This document shows positions 1 through 8,336 of a DNA stretch of 64,000 bases, one piece after another. Below the pieces are notes generated by a model. The model did no database searches, was not told where the DNA came from, and worked only from the letters and a program-made list of their open reading frames with translations. How positions within the stretch are numbered: position 1 is the first letter of the stretch; each line of letters starts with the position of its first letter. This DNA comes from Lacinutrix sp. Bg11-31 (GTDB lineage Bacteria; Bacteroidota; Bacteroidia; Flavobacteriales; Flavobacteriaceae). The position numbers and the translations under genes were made by a program. Where the stretch lies: the NCBI RefSeq assembly GCF_002831665.1, contig NZ_CP025118.1:1426001-1490000 (forward strand), written 5' to 3'.

Positions 1-471
1 TCTAAAACTCTCATCTATAGTGTTATAAATATAAATTCGATTTAAAGAACTAAACAGCAGCCAATTATCTAAATTTATTATTTGCCAAAACTGTTCGTCT
101 TCTATTAAAGAAAATTGTTTATTCTTAGAAAGTGAAGTGTATTCTAAAATGCCAAAGTTGTTTTTTAACCAAAAACCGAACTCCATATAGCAACCTGTAT
201 AAATTTTATTACCAACAACTTTTACTGAGCGTAAAATAGTTTCATTTGGAGAGTTATACCTTGTCCATTTAGCACCATTATATTCTAAAAGACCAACATT
301 GTTAGCAACATATATTGTTTTGTCTTGCGCTTGAGAAATTGCCCAATTCTGGCTCTCACCATTATATTGTTGTGGTGTAAATACATTTATTGGTGGTAAT
401 TCTTGAGCTTCTAATTGATGAAAAAACAATACAGAAGTCAGTAATAATGATATATAGTGTTTTAAATACAT
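1..471 (-). CDS. N-terminal part of a propeller-type sensor/regulator (triple-tyrosine family)
   Basis: The reading frame is open from an ATG at 471 to the window edge, giving 157 residues; the rest lies outside. It starts with a signal peptide (hydrophobic LLLTSVLFF followed by EAQE, likely cleaved after EAQ) and continues with propeller-like strands such as NWAISQAQDKTIYVANNVG and IYTGCYMEFGFW. This resembles the N-terminus of flavobacterial periplasmic two-component-type propeller proteins that end in a triple-tyrosine motif, one membrane helix and a LuxR-type HTH, and that often regulate polysaccharide or SusCD loci. That family assignment is from memory of the pattern; the C-terminal output domain cannot be seen. 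A perfect 13-bp inverted repeat lies about 30 bp upstream of the start. Confidence 0.6.
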   Translation of the reverse strand, partial: MYLKHYISLLLTSVLFFHQLEAQELPPINVFTPQQYNGESQNWAISQAQDKTIYVANNVGLLEYNGAKWTRYNSPNETILRSVKVVGNKIYTGCYMEFGFWLKNNFGILEYTSLSKNKQFSLIEDEQFWQIINLDNWLLFSSLNRIYIYNTIDESFR

Positions 472-500
472 AACAGAGTGTTGTTATGCAATATACAACT

Positions 501-540
501 TTGTATGGTTATTAATTAATGAAATTAAATAACCATACAA
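501..540. promoter_or_regulatory. Perfect 13-bp inverted repeat upstream of the sensor gene
   Basis: TTGTATGGTTATT (501-513) and its exact complement (528-540) are separated by 14 bp. There is no T-run on either side, so an operator or mRNA hairpin is more likely than a terminator. It lies in the leader of the minus-strand gene starting at 471. Confidence 0.45.
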
Positions 541-556
541 AAATCATAATTAAATT

Positions 557-589
557 TAAAAAAATGTTGGATTTAATTAATCCAACATT
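557..589 (-). terminator. Rho-independent terminator after the 127-aa gene
   Basis: A perfect 11-bp stem (563-573 with 579-589, loop of 5) is followed on the minus strand by a run of seven T. It lies 50 bp past the stop of the minus-strand gene at 639-1022. Confidence 0.7.
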
Positions 590-638
590 GAGAATCTATA
601 TACTTAAAAACTCTTATTAATCTCAATTAAGCTAAAAA

Positions 639-1022
639 TTAGTCGCGTTTAAACTTTTTAAGCAACGTGTAATACTGGTTTTTAAAAGCACTAAAATCTT
701 CAATTAATAAGATATAACTCTCTCGCTTTTGTTCGTGAACTTTTAGTCGGTTTAAATCGTATTCTGTTTTACTATATTCAAGTTCTGTATTAAGTTCTTG
801 CTTATACTTACAAAAACATGCCATTAACATTACATTTTTTCTACGCATTGCAAGAATTGCACTAGAAACCGAAACGTTTTTTAATAGTTGTTTTTCTATC
901 ACACTTAAGTGATCTAGTTCTGTATTAAAAGCTTCCAAAACGTTATGCAAAGAACATAACTCGTTTAAATCCTTTTTAATACAAAGCCTTCTGTGTAAAT
1001 CTATTTTATGTAATGTTACCAA
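639..1022 (-). CDS. Hypothetical 127-aa helical protein
   Basis: I do not recognise this gene. It encodes a basic, largely alpha-helical protein of 127 residues with two Cys in the middle (around MLMACFCKYK) and a Lys-rich C-terminus (LLKKFKRD). No signal peptide or membrane segment is visible. The start ATG at 1022 is preceded by AT-rich DNA with no Shine-Dalgarno, normal for this phylum. It lies 24 bp downstream of a small frameshifted reading frame on the same strand and is followed by a good terminator, so the two may form a short transcription unit. Confidence 0.5.
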   Translation of the reverse strand: MVTLHKIDLHRRLCIKKDLNELCSLHNVLEAFNTELDHLSVIEKQLLKNVSVSSAILAMRRKNVMLMACFCKYKQELNTELEYSKTEYDLNRLKVHEQKRESYILLIEDFSAFKNQYYTLLKKFKRD

Positions 1023-1046
1023 ATTAATGCGTTTAGTTTAAACTAA

Positions 1047-1309
1047 TTAGCTTTTCACAAAAGCAAATTTGCCTTGTATGTTACTAAAAAACTCATCTTT
1101 AAGCTTTCTATATTTATCTAAATGGTATAGGTAGTTTCTTCTATAGCTTTCGTGCTCAGTAATGTAAACCATATCACACTCTGTATCTTCACATTCTACA
1201 ATATTAGATCTGGAGTTTGAATACTTTTTAAGAGCATTAAAAAGTGCTTCGTTTTCTATCTCTTTTTTTTCGAATCGTACAATAGTACTATTGTTATTTT
1301 CACTTTCAT
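1047..1309 (-). pseudogene. Small ORF with an A AAA AAG slippery site: programmed -1 frameshift or broken gene
   Basis: An ATG at 1309 opens a short frame (MKVKITIVLLYDSKKKR, then stop). Immediately before that stop is a run of eight A on the coding strand (1263-1270) reading AAA AAA AAG in the zero frame, so it contains the heptamer A AAA AAG, the slippery site known from E. coli dnaX. A -1 shift there joins a frame that stays open to a TAA at 1047, giving an 87-residue product containing EIENEALFNALKK and DMVYITEHES. The downstream frame has no ATG near its beginning. Alternatives are a recent indel in a homopolymer, transcriptional slippage, or a rare non-ATG start. Function unknown. Confidence 0.35.
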
Positions 1310-1452
1310 AATAATTGTAAATTATTAATATCTACAAATTTACTTTTACTTATTATACAGTGAATAAAAAATCTATAAAGTATTATTATAATACTATTTA
1401 AGATTTATATAAACATCTTTTTAGGATATAAAAACACAAAAAACGTATTATA

Positions 1453-1506
1453 AAAAAAGAGATCGAAACTACATCTTTTTAGGTATGCAATTTCGATCTC
1501 TTTTAA
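1453..1506 (-). terminator. Strong hairpin terminator after the 254-aa gene
   Basis: AAAAGAGATCGAAA (1455-1468) pairs perfectly with 1491-1504; on the minus strand the stem is followed by a T-run. It lies just past the stop of the minus-strand gene ending at 1529, and since the stem is flanked by A/T on both sides it could work in both directions. Confidence 0.75.
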
Positions 1507-1528
1507 TATAACTTTGGAATATGTTCTC

Positions 1529-2293
1529 TTATTTAATATACTTCGTCAGTATCTTATTAAGAAGTCTTACGTCTTTATCCTTTTCACGACTTAAGTTCTT
1601 TTTGTTATCACATTCGAATAAAGAATAATCGATTTCAATTAAATTGATGCTCTTTTTTTCAAGAATATCTCTTCGTCTTTTATTGTATCTTATTATTTGT
1701 TCTCCTCTTGTAATACCACTTACTGTCATAACATTTAGCTTTTCTAAATGCGCTTCGGTATTGTTTTGCTTTTCTAAAAACTCGATTACTAAATTAGCAT
1801 CTTCGTAATAGGCTGCTAAAGGTAGTTTTGTTCGTGTCTTTCCTTTTTTATGCATATCTCCTAATAAACCTGCAAAAGTGTGCTTACGTGAGGCTTTCTC
1901 TTTAAGCAACTCGTCGCAAAGGTCCAAGATGTAGAATTCATCGCTGTTTTCTCTTAGCTCTTTAGATCTGTCTTTTTTAGAGACCGTAACTATAGCTTCA
2001 TTTTCTGTAAACTCAGCGCCTTCTCTTACTAAATACCAATACACAGCAGTTTCTATTCTTTGTGCATGAACAGATGGTATTGTATCTAGTTTGTTTTCTT
2101 TATCTAAAGCTCTTAGTACTTTTCTAAGTGGTAAGCCTTTTTTATTATCCTTTGTAAAAACACCTGCTTCAATTAAAGCTGGCATAATATCTTTTACAGG
2201 AATCCAATCCTTTTTTGTATTTGTATTAAAGTAATTTTCTACTACTTTATTTATTTGGGTTACTTTATCTTCTTTACTTTCCCTTTTCTCCAT
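1529..2293 (-). CDS. Two-domain protein: MPxLIExGxF domain plus nuclease-like C-terminus
   Basis: The start is the ATG at 2293 (254 aa); the frame can be extended 17 codons upstream only by starting at TTG. Residues about 30-95 contain the pattern (I/L)MPxLIExGxFxKDxxxGLPLRxVLRxL...WYxxx, a small winged-helix-like domain that also makes up the 80-aa protein at 23057-23299 in the island. The C-terminal half contains [20 protein letters not shown], then [10 protein letters not shown] and [18 protein letters not shown]; this resembles a family of small PD-(D/E)XK-like proteins in which an Asp/Glu pair sits in the strand around LVIEF. The nuclease call is inference from pattern only. It is followed by a strong terminator. 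Confidence 0.5.
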   Translation of the reverse strand: MEKRESKEDKVTQINKVVENYFNTNTKKDWIPVKDIMPALIEAGVFTKDNKKGLPLRKVLRALDKENKLDTIPSVHAQRIETAVYWYLVREGAEFTENEAIVTVSKKDRSKELRENSDEFYILDLCDELLKEKASRKHTFAGLLGDMHKKGKTRTKLPLAAYYEDANLVIEFLEKQNNTEAHLEKLNVMTVSGITRGEQIIRYNKRRRDILEKKSINLIEIDYSLFECDNKKNLSREKDKDVRLLNKILTKYIK

Positions 2294-2461
2294 AATTGTT
2301 ACTTTTATATTAATTGTATTGACTACAATTAAAAACGGCTGCAAGATAAGTCTATATTATTTTGATGTAATTATAGTTCGCGTTTAATTTATAAACTTAG
2401 TATTATATTTATGTTATAATAAAACGAGTAACCGATTTCTGGATGTACACTAAATCTTATA

Positions 2462-2821
2462 TTAATTAGCGGCTTCCTTTTGAGAACCAATTCTAAAACA
2501 ACGCTCCTCGCCTAGATATAATGGATTACCATGTTTCTCAGACCAAAAACCGTCTAGAATATCTTTAGTAATGCATTTGTACACCACAACACCTTTGTAA
2601 ACAAGCCCATCGTCTCCTTTGTAATTAAAATTAATAACCAAAATGTTATCCTTAAAGAAGCCTGTTCCAAATTGCTCTTGGTTGTTGTTTATGGTCCACT
2701 TGGCGTTTATTCTATTGTTTTCGTTTAACGTTAACTCTAGTGTGCCTTTGTAGCTTGCTGCTGCTTGGTCTTGGTTGCTTCCAACAATACTAAACTCACC
2801 TATTAACTCCTTTATATTCAT
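2462..2821 (-). CDS. Hypothetical small beta-rich protein
   Basis: This 119-aa protein has alternating hydrophobic strands and turns (FSIVGSNQ, YKGTLELTL, NAKWTINN, GTGFFKDNILVINF, YKGVVVYKC, LDGFWSEKHGNP), as in a lipocalin- or avidin-like beta barrel. No signal peptide is present, so it is cytoplasmic. It starts 7 bp downstream of the stop of the DUF2779 gene on the same strand, so the two are probably co-transcribed. I do not recognise a named family, and the function is unknown. Confidence 0.55.
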   Translation of the reverse strand: MNIKELIGEFSIVGSNQDQAAASYKGTLELTLNENNRINAKWTINNNQEQFGTGFFKDNILVINFNYKGDDGLVYKGVVVYKCITKDILDGFWSEKHGNPLYLGEERCFRIGSQKEAAN

Positions 2822-2828
2822 TCTTATT

Positions 2829-4790
2829 TTATTTCACCAATTCTCTAAAGTGCTCATAAATCATAATCATAGCCAACGTATCTAGCTCACAGTATTTAAG
2901 TAAAGCAGAAGTAATTTCGGTCACCTCGTTTTTAGACATATCAGTATATTGTAATTTACCATAAGCTGTTAATGCAGCACCTCCATTATCAATGTCTTCA
3001 ATTTCAGACAATGTATTTTCAATGTCATCTTCGCTCCAATCTTTAAATAAAGCAGGCAGCATTTTATAAGGACTTATAACGGCTTCATTCTCTAAAGTTA
3101 ACCACGTATGGTTGTCTTTAAAATTCTTACTCGTTACATTAATATCTTTTAAAGGTTTTGCGTATTTTTCTTGTAAAAAGGAACTTGAAGCCAATGCTGC
3201 TGGCAATACCGATTTTATAGAATTTGAGCCTTTTGTTAACGGATTATAATAGAAATTCTTTTCTACTTGCCATAAATCTATCATATCACGATGGCCTCTC
3301 CATGTGATGGCACTATCGCCTTTTGAATGCGAAATGTGTTGTATAAAAGCCATTAACTCCTCTTTATCTTTTTCGTTACATTCTAATAATTGAAAATAAA
3401 TAGCATTTAAAATCGTGTTCTCATGATGAGAATACCTAAAAATAGAACCTTCATCACTTTCTAAAGCAGTTTTTAAAGCACGTACAAATTCAAAATTAGG
3501 AAACACACCTGCTGTGTTATTAATATATTCATTAGCATGTTCTATACGTCCATCTTCATGATAGATGTGATGCGAAAACTGAAACGCAATCTGCTCATAA
3601 GGTTTTACACCTTTATTAAATGGTAATGCAACAGTACTGGTTTCAAAATCTATAAAATGAAGCGGAAACACCCAAGTTTCCATTTCGTCCTTTAAACCAT
3701 CTTCATCTACATAGATTGAGTCATCGTTATTAACCGCTTTTTCAATTTGTAACCATTGTCTGTAAGAAGTTGTTAGTTTTTCAGGATCACCCATTAAACT
3801 AATAGAATCTTCAGTAAGTTGATTTTTAAAGAAAATACCTTCATCGAACAATTTACTTCCCTTTCTGAAATTAAAAATATCGAAAATGTTTTCAGTTTTA
3901 AAGTCTTCTTCTGTCCATTGGTGCTGATTGGTAAAACAGTTTTCAAATCCAGATTTTAGTCCTTGTTCTTTATCGTTAGTATTACATTTAAACTCACAAG
4001 ACTTACAGCCTTTATAACTTGTAGGCCAATTAGCATAAGCATCCTTTAAATAGGTGTCTTTTAAAAATTCGACAGACTCAATAAAGTTTAAATTAGTATG
4101 GTATTTATGTTTGTTACTTTCAATATCTTTAATGATACCTGAGATTTTTTTTCTACCTAAAACTGGATTTCCAGTGGCTTCTAAAGTGCTCACTTTTTTT
4201 GTAACTCCTGTTCTATTGACTTCCTTTTTGCTTATTCTAAATAACTGATTTAAACCATCAATACTCGCTTTTTTGGTTTTATCTGCCATCATTAAATACG
4301 AGTTAATTTTCCACTCTGGAAAACAACTCTGTATTACGTATTTCTGAAAAGCCACATCAAATAAATATGGTTTCCAACTTGGTCGCATAGCTCCTTTTTT
4401 ACCAACTAACAAATATTCATTATTAGGATCAAAAGATTTAGATTTTACTTCTATAAGCTCAATTTTATTGCCTGTTTTAACTAAAACATCCACTCTAATA
4501 AACAAACCATCTATTAAAAATGCGGCTTCAAAAATGGTAACATTCTCTTGCTTTAGTAAGTCTTGTGTTTGTTGCCATAACAACTCATAATCCCAATCGT
4601 TGCCTTCTATTAAAACACCTTCTGGATAATGTAGTCTCGCTAGTTCTTCTACCTGAAAACCACCTTGTGCCAATGCTTCTAAAAACGGATCATCTAATTT
4701 AATATTAGCATACTCCTTTTTAAGTGTGTAGTATAATTTGTTTGGACATTCAAGTCCTAATTTAAATCTTGATTTGGTTAGTAATTTCAT
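2829..4790 (-). CDS. DUF2779 protein: Cas4/RecB-like nuclease fused to a DEDD exonuclease-like domain
   Basis: The 653-aa protein fits the DUF2779 family. Its N-terminal part looks like a RecB/Cas4-type PD-(D/E)XK nuclease: Asp101 in FIRVDVLV and Glu114-x-Lys116 in IELIEVKSKS. Cys15, Cys262, Cys265, Cys269 and Cys285 (GCKSCEFKC and FENCF) could hold an iron-sulphur cluster in the Cas4/AddB manner, with one Cys before the nuclease core and three after it. The C-terminal half looks like an RNase H-fold DEDD exonuclease: HFIDFET at 378-384, WRGHRDMIDLW in the middle and YCELDTLAM near residue 637. Family members are uncharacterised as far as I know, so a role in DNA processing or defence is inference. 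The palindromic repeat cluster at 4825-4959 is just upstream. Confidence 0.75.
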   Translation of the reverse strand: MKLLTKSRFKLGLECPNKLYYTLKKEYANIKLDDPFLEALAQGGFQVEELARLHYPEGVLIEGNDWDYELLWQQTQDLLKQENVTIFEAAFLIDGLFIRVDVLVKTGNKIELIEVKSKSFDPNNEYLLVGKKGAMRPSWKPYLFDVAFQKYVIQSCFPEWKINSYLMMADKTKKASIDGLNQLFRISKKEVNRTGVTKKVSTLEATGNPVLGRKKISGIIKDIESNKHKYHTNLNFIESVEFLKDTYLKDAYANWPTSYKGCKSCEFKCNTNDKEQGLKSGFENCFTNQHQWTEEDFKTENIFDIFNFRKGSKLFDEGIFFKNQLTEDSISLMGDPEKLTTSYRQWLQIEKAVNNDDSIYVDEDGLKDEMETWVFPLHFIDFETSTVALPFNKGVKPYEQIAFQFSHHIYHEDGRIEHANEYINNTAGVFPNFEFVRALKTALESDEGSIFRYSHHENTILNAIYFQLLECNEKDKEELMAFIQHISHSKGDSAITWRGHRDMIDLWQVEKNFYYNPLTKGSNSIKSVLPAALASSSFLQEKYAKPLKDINVTSKNFKDNHTWLTLENEAVISPYKMLPALFKDWSEDDIENTLSEIEDIDNGGAALTAYGKLQYTDMSKNEVTEITSALLKYCELDTLAMIMIYEHFRELVK

Positions 4791-4824
4791 TGGGTGGTTA
4801 TGTTGTTCTTGTTTTATTTTTTTC

Positions 4825-4959
4825 TGTCATTGCGAGGCACGAAGAAATCTTCTAATGTCATTGCGAGCTTTACGAGGTAACGAAGTAAACCTGAAGCAAT
4901 CTCTTAATGTATTAGTTCTCGCATCATGAGATTGCTTCGTCCTGCGTCCTCGCAATGAC
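4825..4959. repeat. Palindromic repeat cluster A (CATTGCGAGGCACGAAG family)
   Basis: A forward arm (4825-4850), a longer forward arm with an internal expansion (4857-4903) and a reverse arm (4928-4959, GAGATTGCTTCGTCCTGCG...GCAATGAC) form an inverted-repeat unit. It is one of several copies in the window and sits between the DUF2779 gene and the GIY-YIG gene. Confidence 0.85.
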
Positions 4960-4999
4960 GGTATTATTCATGCTTCGTAGTGAAACCAATACAGTAACG

Positions 5000-5287
5000 T
5001 TAAAGTTCTTCAAATAAATCCAACCATTCTGAATTTACACTTTCAATTAAACCTGTTTTCTGAGCTCTGCTTCCTCCTTTTAATTGCTTTTCTCTTGCTA
5101 TTGCATCACCTATCATTTGGTGTGCTTCATGATATACTAGTTTGTCTAAATTGTATCTGGCTGTAAACGATTTTAAATCGTGTTTTTCTTTATGTTGCAG
5201 TATACGTTCTTTTAAATAAGCTGTTACACCAACATATAATGTGGTATTATTTTTATTTGTGAGAATGTAAATGTAACCTGGTTTCAT
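5000..5287 (-). CDS. GIY-YIG nuclease family protein (UPF0213 type)
   Basis: The 95-aa protein begins GYIYILTNKNNTTLYVGVT, the GIY-YIG core, with a conserved Arg in LKERILQHK and the typical YNLDKLVYHE ... AIAREKQLKG motif ending the domain. It is the short single-domain form, related to the nuclease domain of homing endonucleases and UvrC; the cellular substrate of this subfamily is not established. The gene is bracketed by palindromic repeats, with cluster A 41 bp beyond its stop and cluster B 11 bp before its start, which suggests a nuclease associated with those repeats (inference). Confidence 0.85.
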   Translation of the reverse strand: MKPGYIYILTNKNNTTLYVGVTAYLKERILQHKEKHDLKSFTARYNLDKLVYHEAHQMIGDAIAREKQLKGGSRAQKTGLIESVNSEWLDLFEEL

Positions 5288-5297
5288 AATTAATATG

Positions 5298-5463
5298 TGT
5301 CATTGCACCTTTTCTACTGTCATTGCTCCTTTCTAATGTCATTGCGAGGACAAAACTACTTGTCATTGCGAGGCACGAAGCAATCTGTTGATTGTTACCG
5401 TTGGCATTATGAGACTGCTTCGTACCTCGCAGTGACGATACAATTCGTGCCTCGCAGTGACAG
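5298..5463. repeat. Palindromic repeat cluster B
   Basis: It contains one full inverted-repeat unit of 75 bp at 5362-5436 (forward arm TCATTGCGAGGCACGAAG, reverse arm CTTCGTACCTCGCAGTGAC) with degenerate half-copies on both sides (CATTGCACC, CATTGCTCC, and TTCGTGCCTCGCAGTGAC at the right end). It fills the gap between hsdR1 and the GIY-YIG gene. Confidence 0.85.
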
Positions 5464-5465
5464 CA

Positions 5466-8336
5466 TTATCCTGTCATCCCTTCAACAAAAACTTGAACAT
5501 ATTCTTTCATTTTATCTAAAATACGTTCTCCAATTTCGCGTGCTTTTAAAATGCTTGGTCTACTGTCCAAACATTTAAAAACCTCATCGCGTAAAGGCTC
5601 TCTTCCGTTATAGGTGTAGCTTTCAATAAGTGCTTTAAACTGCGCTTTATCAAGATGCTCTTCTTCGCATAATTTAGCAAGTGCTAATACCTTTTCTTCA
5701 TGCCAAAAACGTTCAAATTCATCTTGAATCGCATCTACATCGCTAATATGTGGTAAATTTTCTTCAATAAATTTTTCTATCAATTCGCGTTTACTACGTA
5801 ACTCTACGTCTCCAGACAACATATCTATAATTGCCTTTTTCTGTGCTTTAGCATCTGCAGATTTAGAATGTTTTAATTTGGCTAAGAGTTGTAAAATGTA
5901 AGCTACATTAATTTGATCACGATGGATTAACTCTAACTCAAAATCAATATCATCAAGAATTGATGTTTTATGCTTTTGGCTATCGTTTTTAACTTTATCG
6001 TGTAAATCTAAATACTTGCTTTTGTAATCTTCAAAAGTTTGCTCGTCAATGCCCAAATCTTCCCAATCAAAATCGGTGTAAGATTCTAATACATTTTTAG
6101 CACGCAATAAACGTCTAAAAGCTTCTATAAATTGCAACTCTTCTATTTCACTTGGTAATGTGTCTACACTTTGAAACGTTGGAACAATCTCTAATAGATT
6201 TTTTAAAGCGTCATCAAATTTTTCTGCAATAGCTTCATAAGGCGGTAAAATAATATCTTCTATCGCATCCTTATTAGAAAACAAAGTTATTGCTTCATCA
6301 GTTGCCTTTTTAAGGTTTCTAAAGCACAAAATGTTTCCTTGTGATTTCTGCTCGCCTAAAATCCTGTTTGTTCTAGAAAACGCTTGTATTAAACCATGAT
6401 ACTTTAAATTTTTATCGACATACAATGTGTTTACCTTTTTAGCATCAAAACCTGTTAGCATCATGTTTACTACAATCACGATATCTAATCTGTCTTTGTC
6501 TTGAAAGGTTGTTTTTTCACGTTCTTTTAAACGTTTACTAATGTCTTTAAAATAGTTTTCAAACTGCTGACTATCTTTAGTCGAAAAACTAGTATTATAC
6601 ATTTGGTTGTAATCTAAAATATATGCGTCTAACTTTTCTCTGGTATGACTTGTTTTGTATTGTGCTTGTGGCTCTGCTGCTTGCTGTAATTGGTCTCCAG
6701 GAATATAATCCTGTGCATCTTCGTCTTCTTCATTGGTTCCGTAAGAAAATATAGTTGCTATACGTAAATCGTGTTCGCCTGCTTCTTTTTTACGTTTGAA
6801 GATATCATAATACTTAATTAACGTATCAATATTACTCACTGCAAACAAAGCCGAATAGTCTTTATTGAACGTTTTCTGATTGTGATACGCAATCATATAA
6901 TCTGCAATTTTTTCTAAACGTTTTTCGTCAGCAAAAACCTCAGCAGTATTAATATCTTCTACTTCAATATCTATTAACGTATTTCCTTTTTGTTTGTATT
7001 TACCAACATACTCAATCCCAAAACGCAATACGTTTTGATCTTTTATAGCATCTGTAATCACGTATTTGTGCATACATGCTCCAAACAAATCTTTAGTAGT
7101 ACGTTTTCCTAAATCGTTTTTAGACGCATTGTCTTTAAAAATTGGTGTGCCTGTAAACCCAAACAGTTGGCTACTTTTAAAATATTCGGTAATTTTTTTG
7201 TGTGTATCTCCAAACTGACTTCTATGACATTCATCAAAAATAAAGACTACTTTTTTATCTTGTAAGTGCGTTAAGCTTTTCTCGTAATTTGCTTTAGAAA
7301 TCGCATTGTTTAGTTTTTGTATTGTGGTTAACACCAATTTAGAATCGTCTGTTAACTGCCTAACCAAAGATTGTGTATTATCTGTAACGTCTACACTGTC
7401 TTTTTTAAAGCTATTAAACTCTAACATGGTTTGGTAATCTAAATCCTTTCTATCTACCACAAACACTACTTTGTGTACGTTTGGCAAGTCCATAATAATC
7501 TGACTCGCTTTAAAAGACGTTAAGGTTTTACCAGAACCTGTAGTGTGCCAAATGTAACCGTTGTCGTTACTTATAGCGACTTGATTTACTAACTTCTCTG
7601 TTGCATAAAACTGATATGGACGTAAGACCATTAATATTTTATGCGTTTCGTTATGCACCACATATTGCGCAATCATTTTACCCAAATGGTTTGGGTTTAA
7701 AAATGAACTAGCAAACTCGGTTAAATTGGTAATATTTTTATTGTTTACATCTGCCCAAAAGAAGGTTTGCTTAACAGACTGCAACTTATTATTAGCTAAA
7801 TATTTAGTGTTTACACCATTACTAATAACAAACAATTGCACATACTGAAACAGTCCATGATTAGACCAAAACGAATGACGTTGATAACGATTAATCTGGT
7901 TAAAGGCTTCTTTAATTTCTAAACCACGACGTTTTAACTCTATTTGTACTAATGGTAAACCGTTTACTAACAACGTAACATCGTATCGGTTTTTGTAAGT
8001 CCCTTCTTGGGTTATTTGATTGGTAACTTGAAACAGATTACTTGTCCAATCCTCATTATTAAAAAAGCGTACATAAAAACTGTCTCCATTGTCTCTGGTA
8101 ATATTAAAACGATCGCGTAAGGTTTTGGCTTTTTCAAACACATTTCCTTTAGCTAGGTGGTTTAAAATAGTATCAAACTCTTTAGTAGAAAACACCGTTT
8201 TATTAAACGCTTCTAATTGCGCTTTTAAATTAGACACTAAAGCGTCTCCATCTGTTATGGTTATATTTTGGTAACCTAAACCTACTAATTGTTTAATTAG
8301 CTTGTTTTCTAGTTGTAGTTCAGATTGTTTAGTCAT
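5466..8336 (-). CDS. hsdR: Type I restriction enzyme R subunit (EcoR124-like)
   Basis: This 956-aa protein is the translocase/endonuclease of restriction system 1. The N-terminal PD-(D/E)XK nuclease shows Asp119 (RYDVTLL) and Glu133-x-Lys135 (QIELKRRG). SF2 helicase motifs follow: Walker A TTGSGKT (265-271), DECH box (368-371), FTGTPIF, then VVNMMLTGFDAKKVNTLYVD and QAFSRTNR. The long C-terminal helical region would contact the methylase. Its ATG lies inside the last codons of fic1 (ATGACTAA, 8-nt overlap), so R is translationally coupled to Fic rather than to hsdMS. Length and motif order match the type IC family. The stop is 2 bp from repeat cluster B. Confidence 0.93.
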   Translation of the reverse strand: MTKQSELQLENKLIKQLVGLGYQNITITDGDALVSNLKAQLEAFNKTVFSTKEFDTILNHLAKGNVFEKAKTLRDRFNITRDNGDSFYVRFFNNEDWTSNLFQVTNQITQEGTYKNRYDVTLLVNGLPLVQIELKRRGLEIKEAFNQINRYQRHSFWSNHGLFQYVQLFVISNGVNTKYLANNKLQSVKQTFFWADVNNKNITNLTEFASSFLNPNHLGKMIAQYVVHNETHKILMVLRPYQFYATEKLVNQVAISNDNGYIWHTTGSGKTLTSFKASQIIMDLPNVHKVVFVVDRKDLDYQTMLEFNSFKKDSVDVTDNTQSLVRQLTDDSKLVLTTIQKLNNAISKANYEKSLTHLQDKKVVFIFDECHRSQFGDTHKKITEYFKSSQLFGFTGTPIFKDNASKNDLGKRTTKDLFGACMHKYVITDAIKDQNVLRFGIEYVGKYKQKGNTLIDIEVEDINTAEVFADEKRLEKIADYMIAYHNQKTFNKDYSALFAVSNIDTLIKYYDIFKRKKEAGEHDLRIATIFSYGTNEEDEDAQDYIPGDQLQQAAEPQAQYKTSHTREKLDAYILDYNQMYNTSFSTKDSQQFENYFKDISKRLKEREKTTFQDKDRLDIVIVVNMMLTGFDAKKVNTLYVDKNLKYHGLIQAFSRTNRILGEQKSQGNILCFRNLKKATDEAITLFSNKDAIEDIILPPYEAIAEKFDDALKNLLEIVPTFQSVDTLPSEIEELQFIEAFRRLLRAKNVLESYTDFDWEDLGIDEQTFEDYKSKYLDLHDKVKNDSQKHKTSILDDIDFELELIHRDQINVAYILQLLAKLKHSKSADAKAQKKAIIDMLSGDVELRSKRELIEKFIEENLPHISDVDAIQDEFERFWHEEKVLALAKLCEEEHLDKAQFKALIESYTYNGREPLRDEVFKCLDSRPSILKAREIGERILDKMKEYVQVFVEGMTG

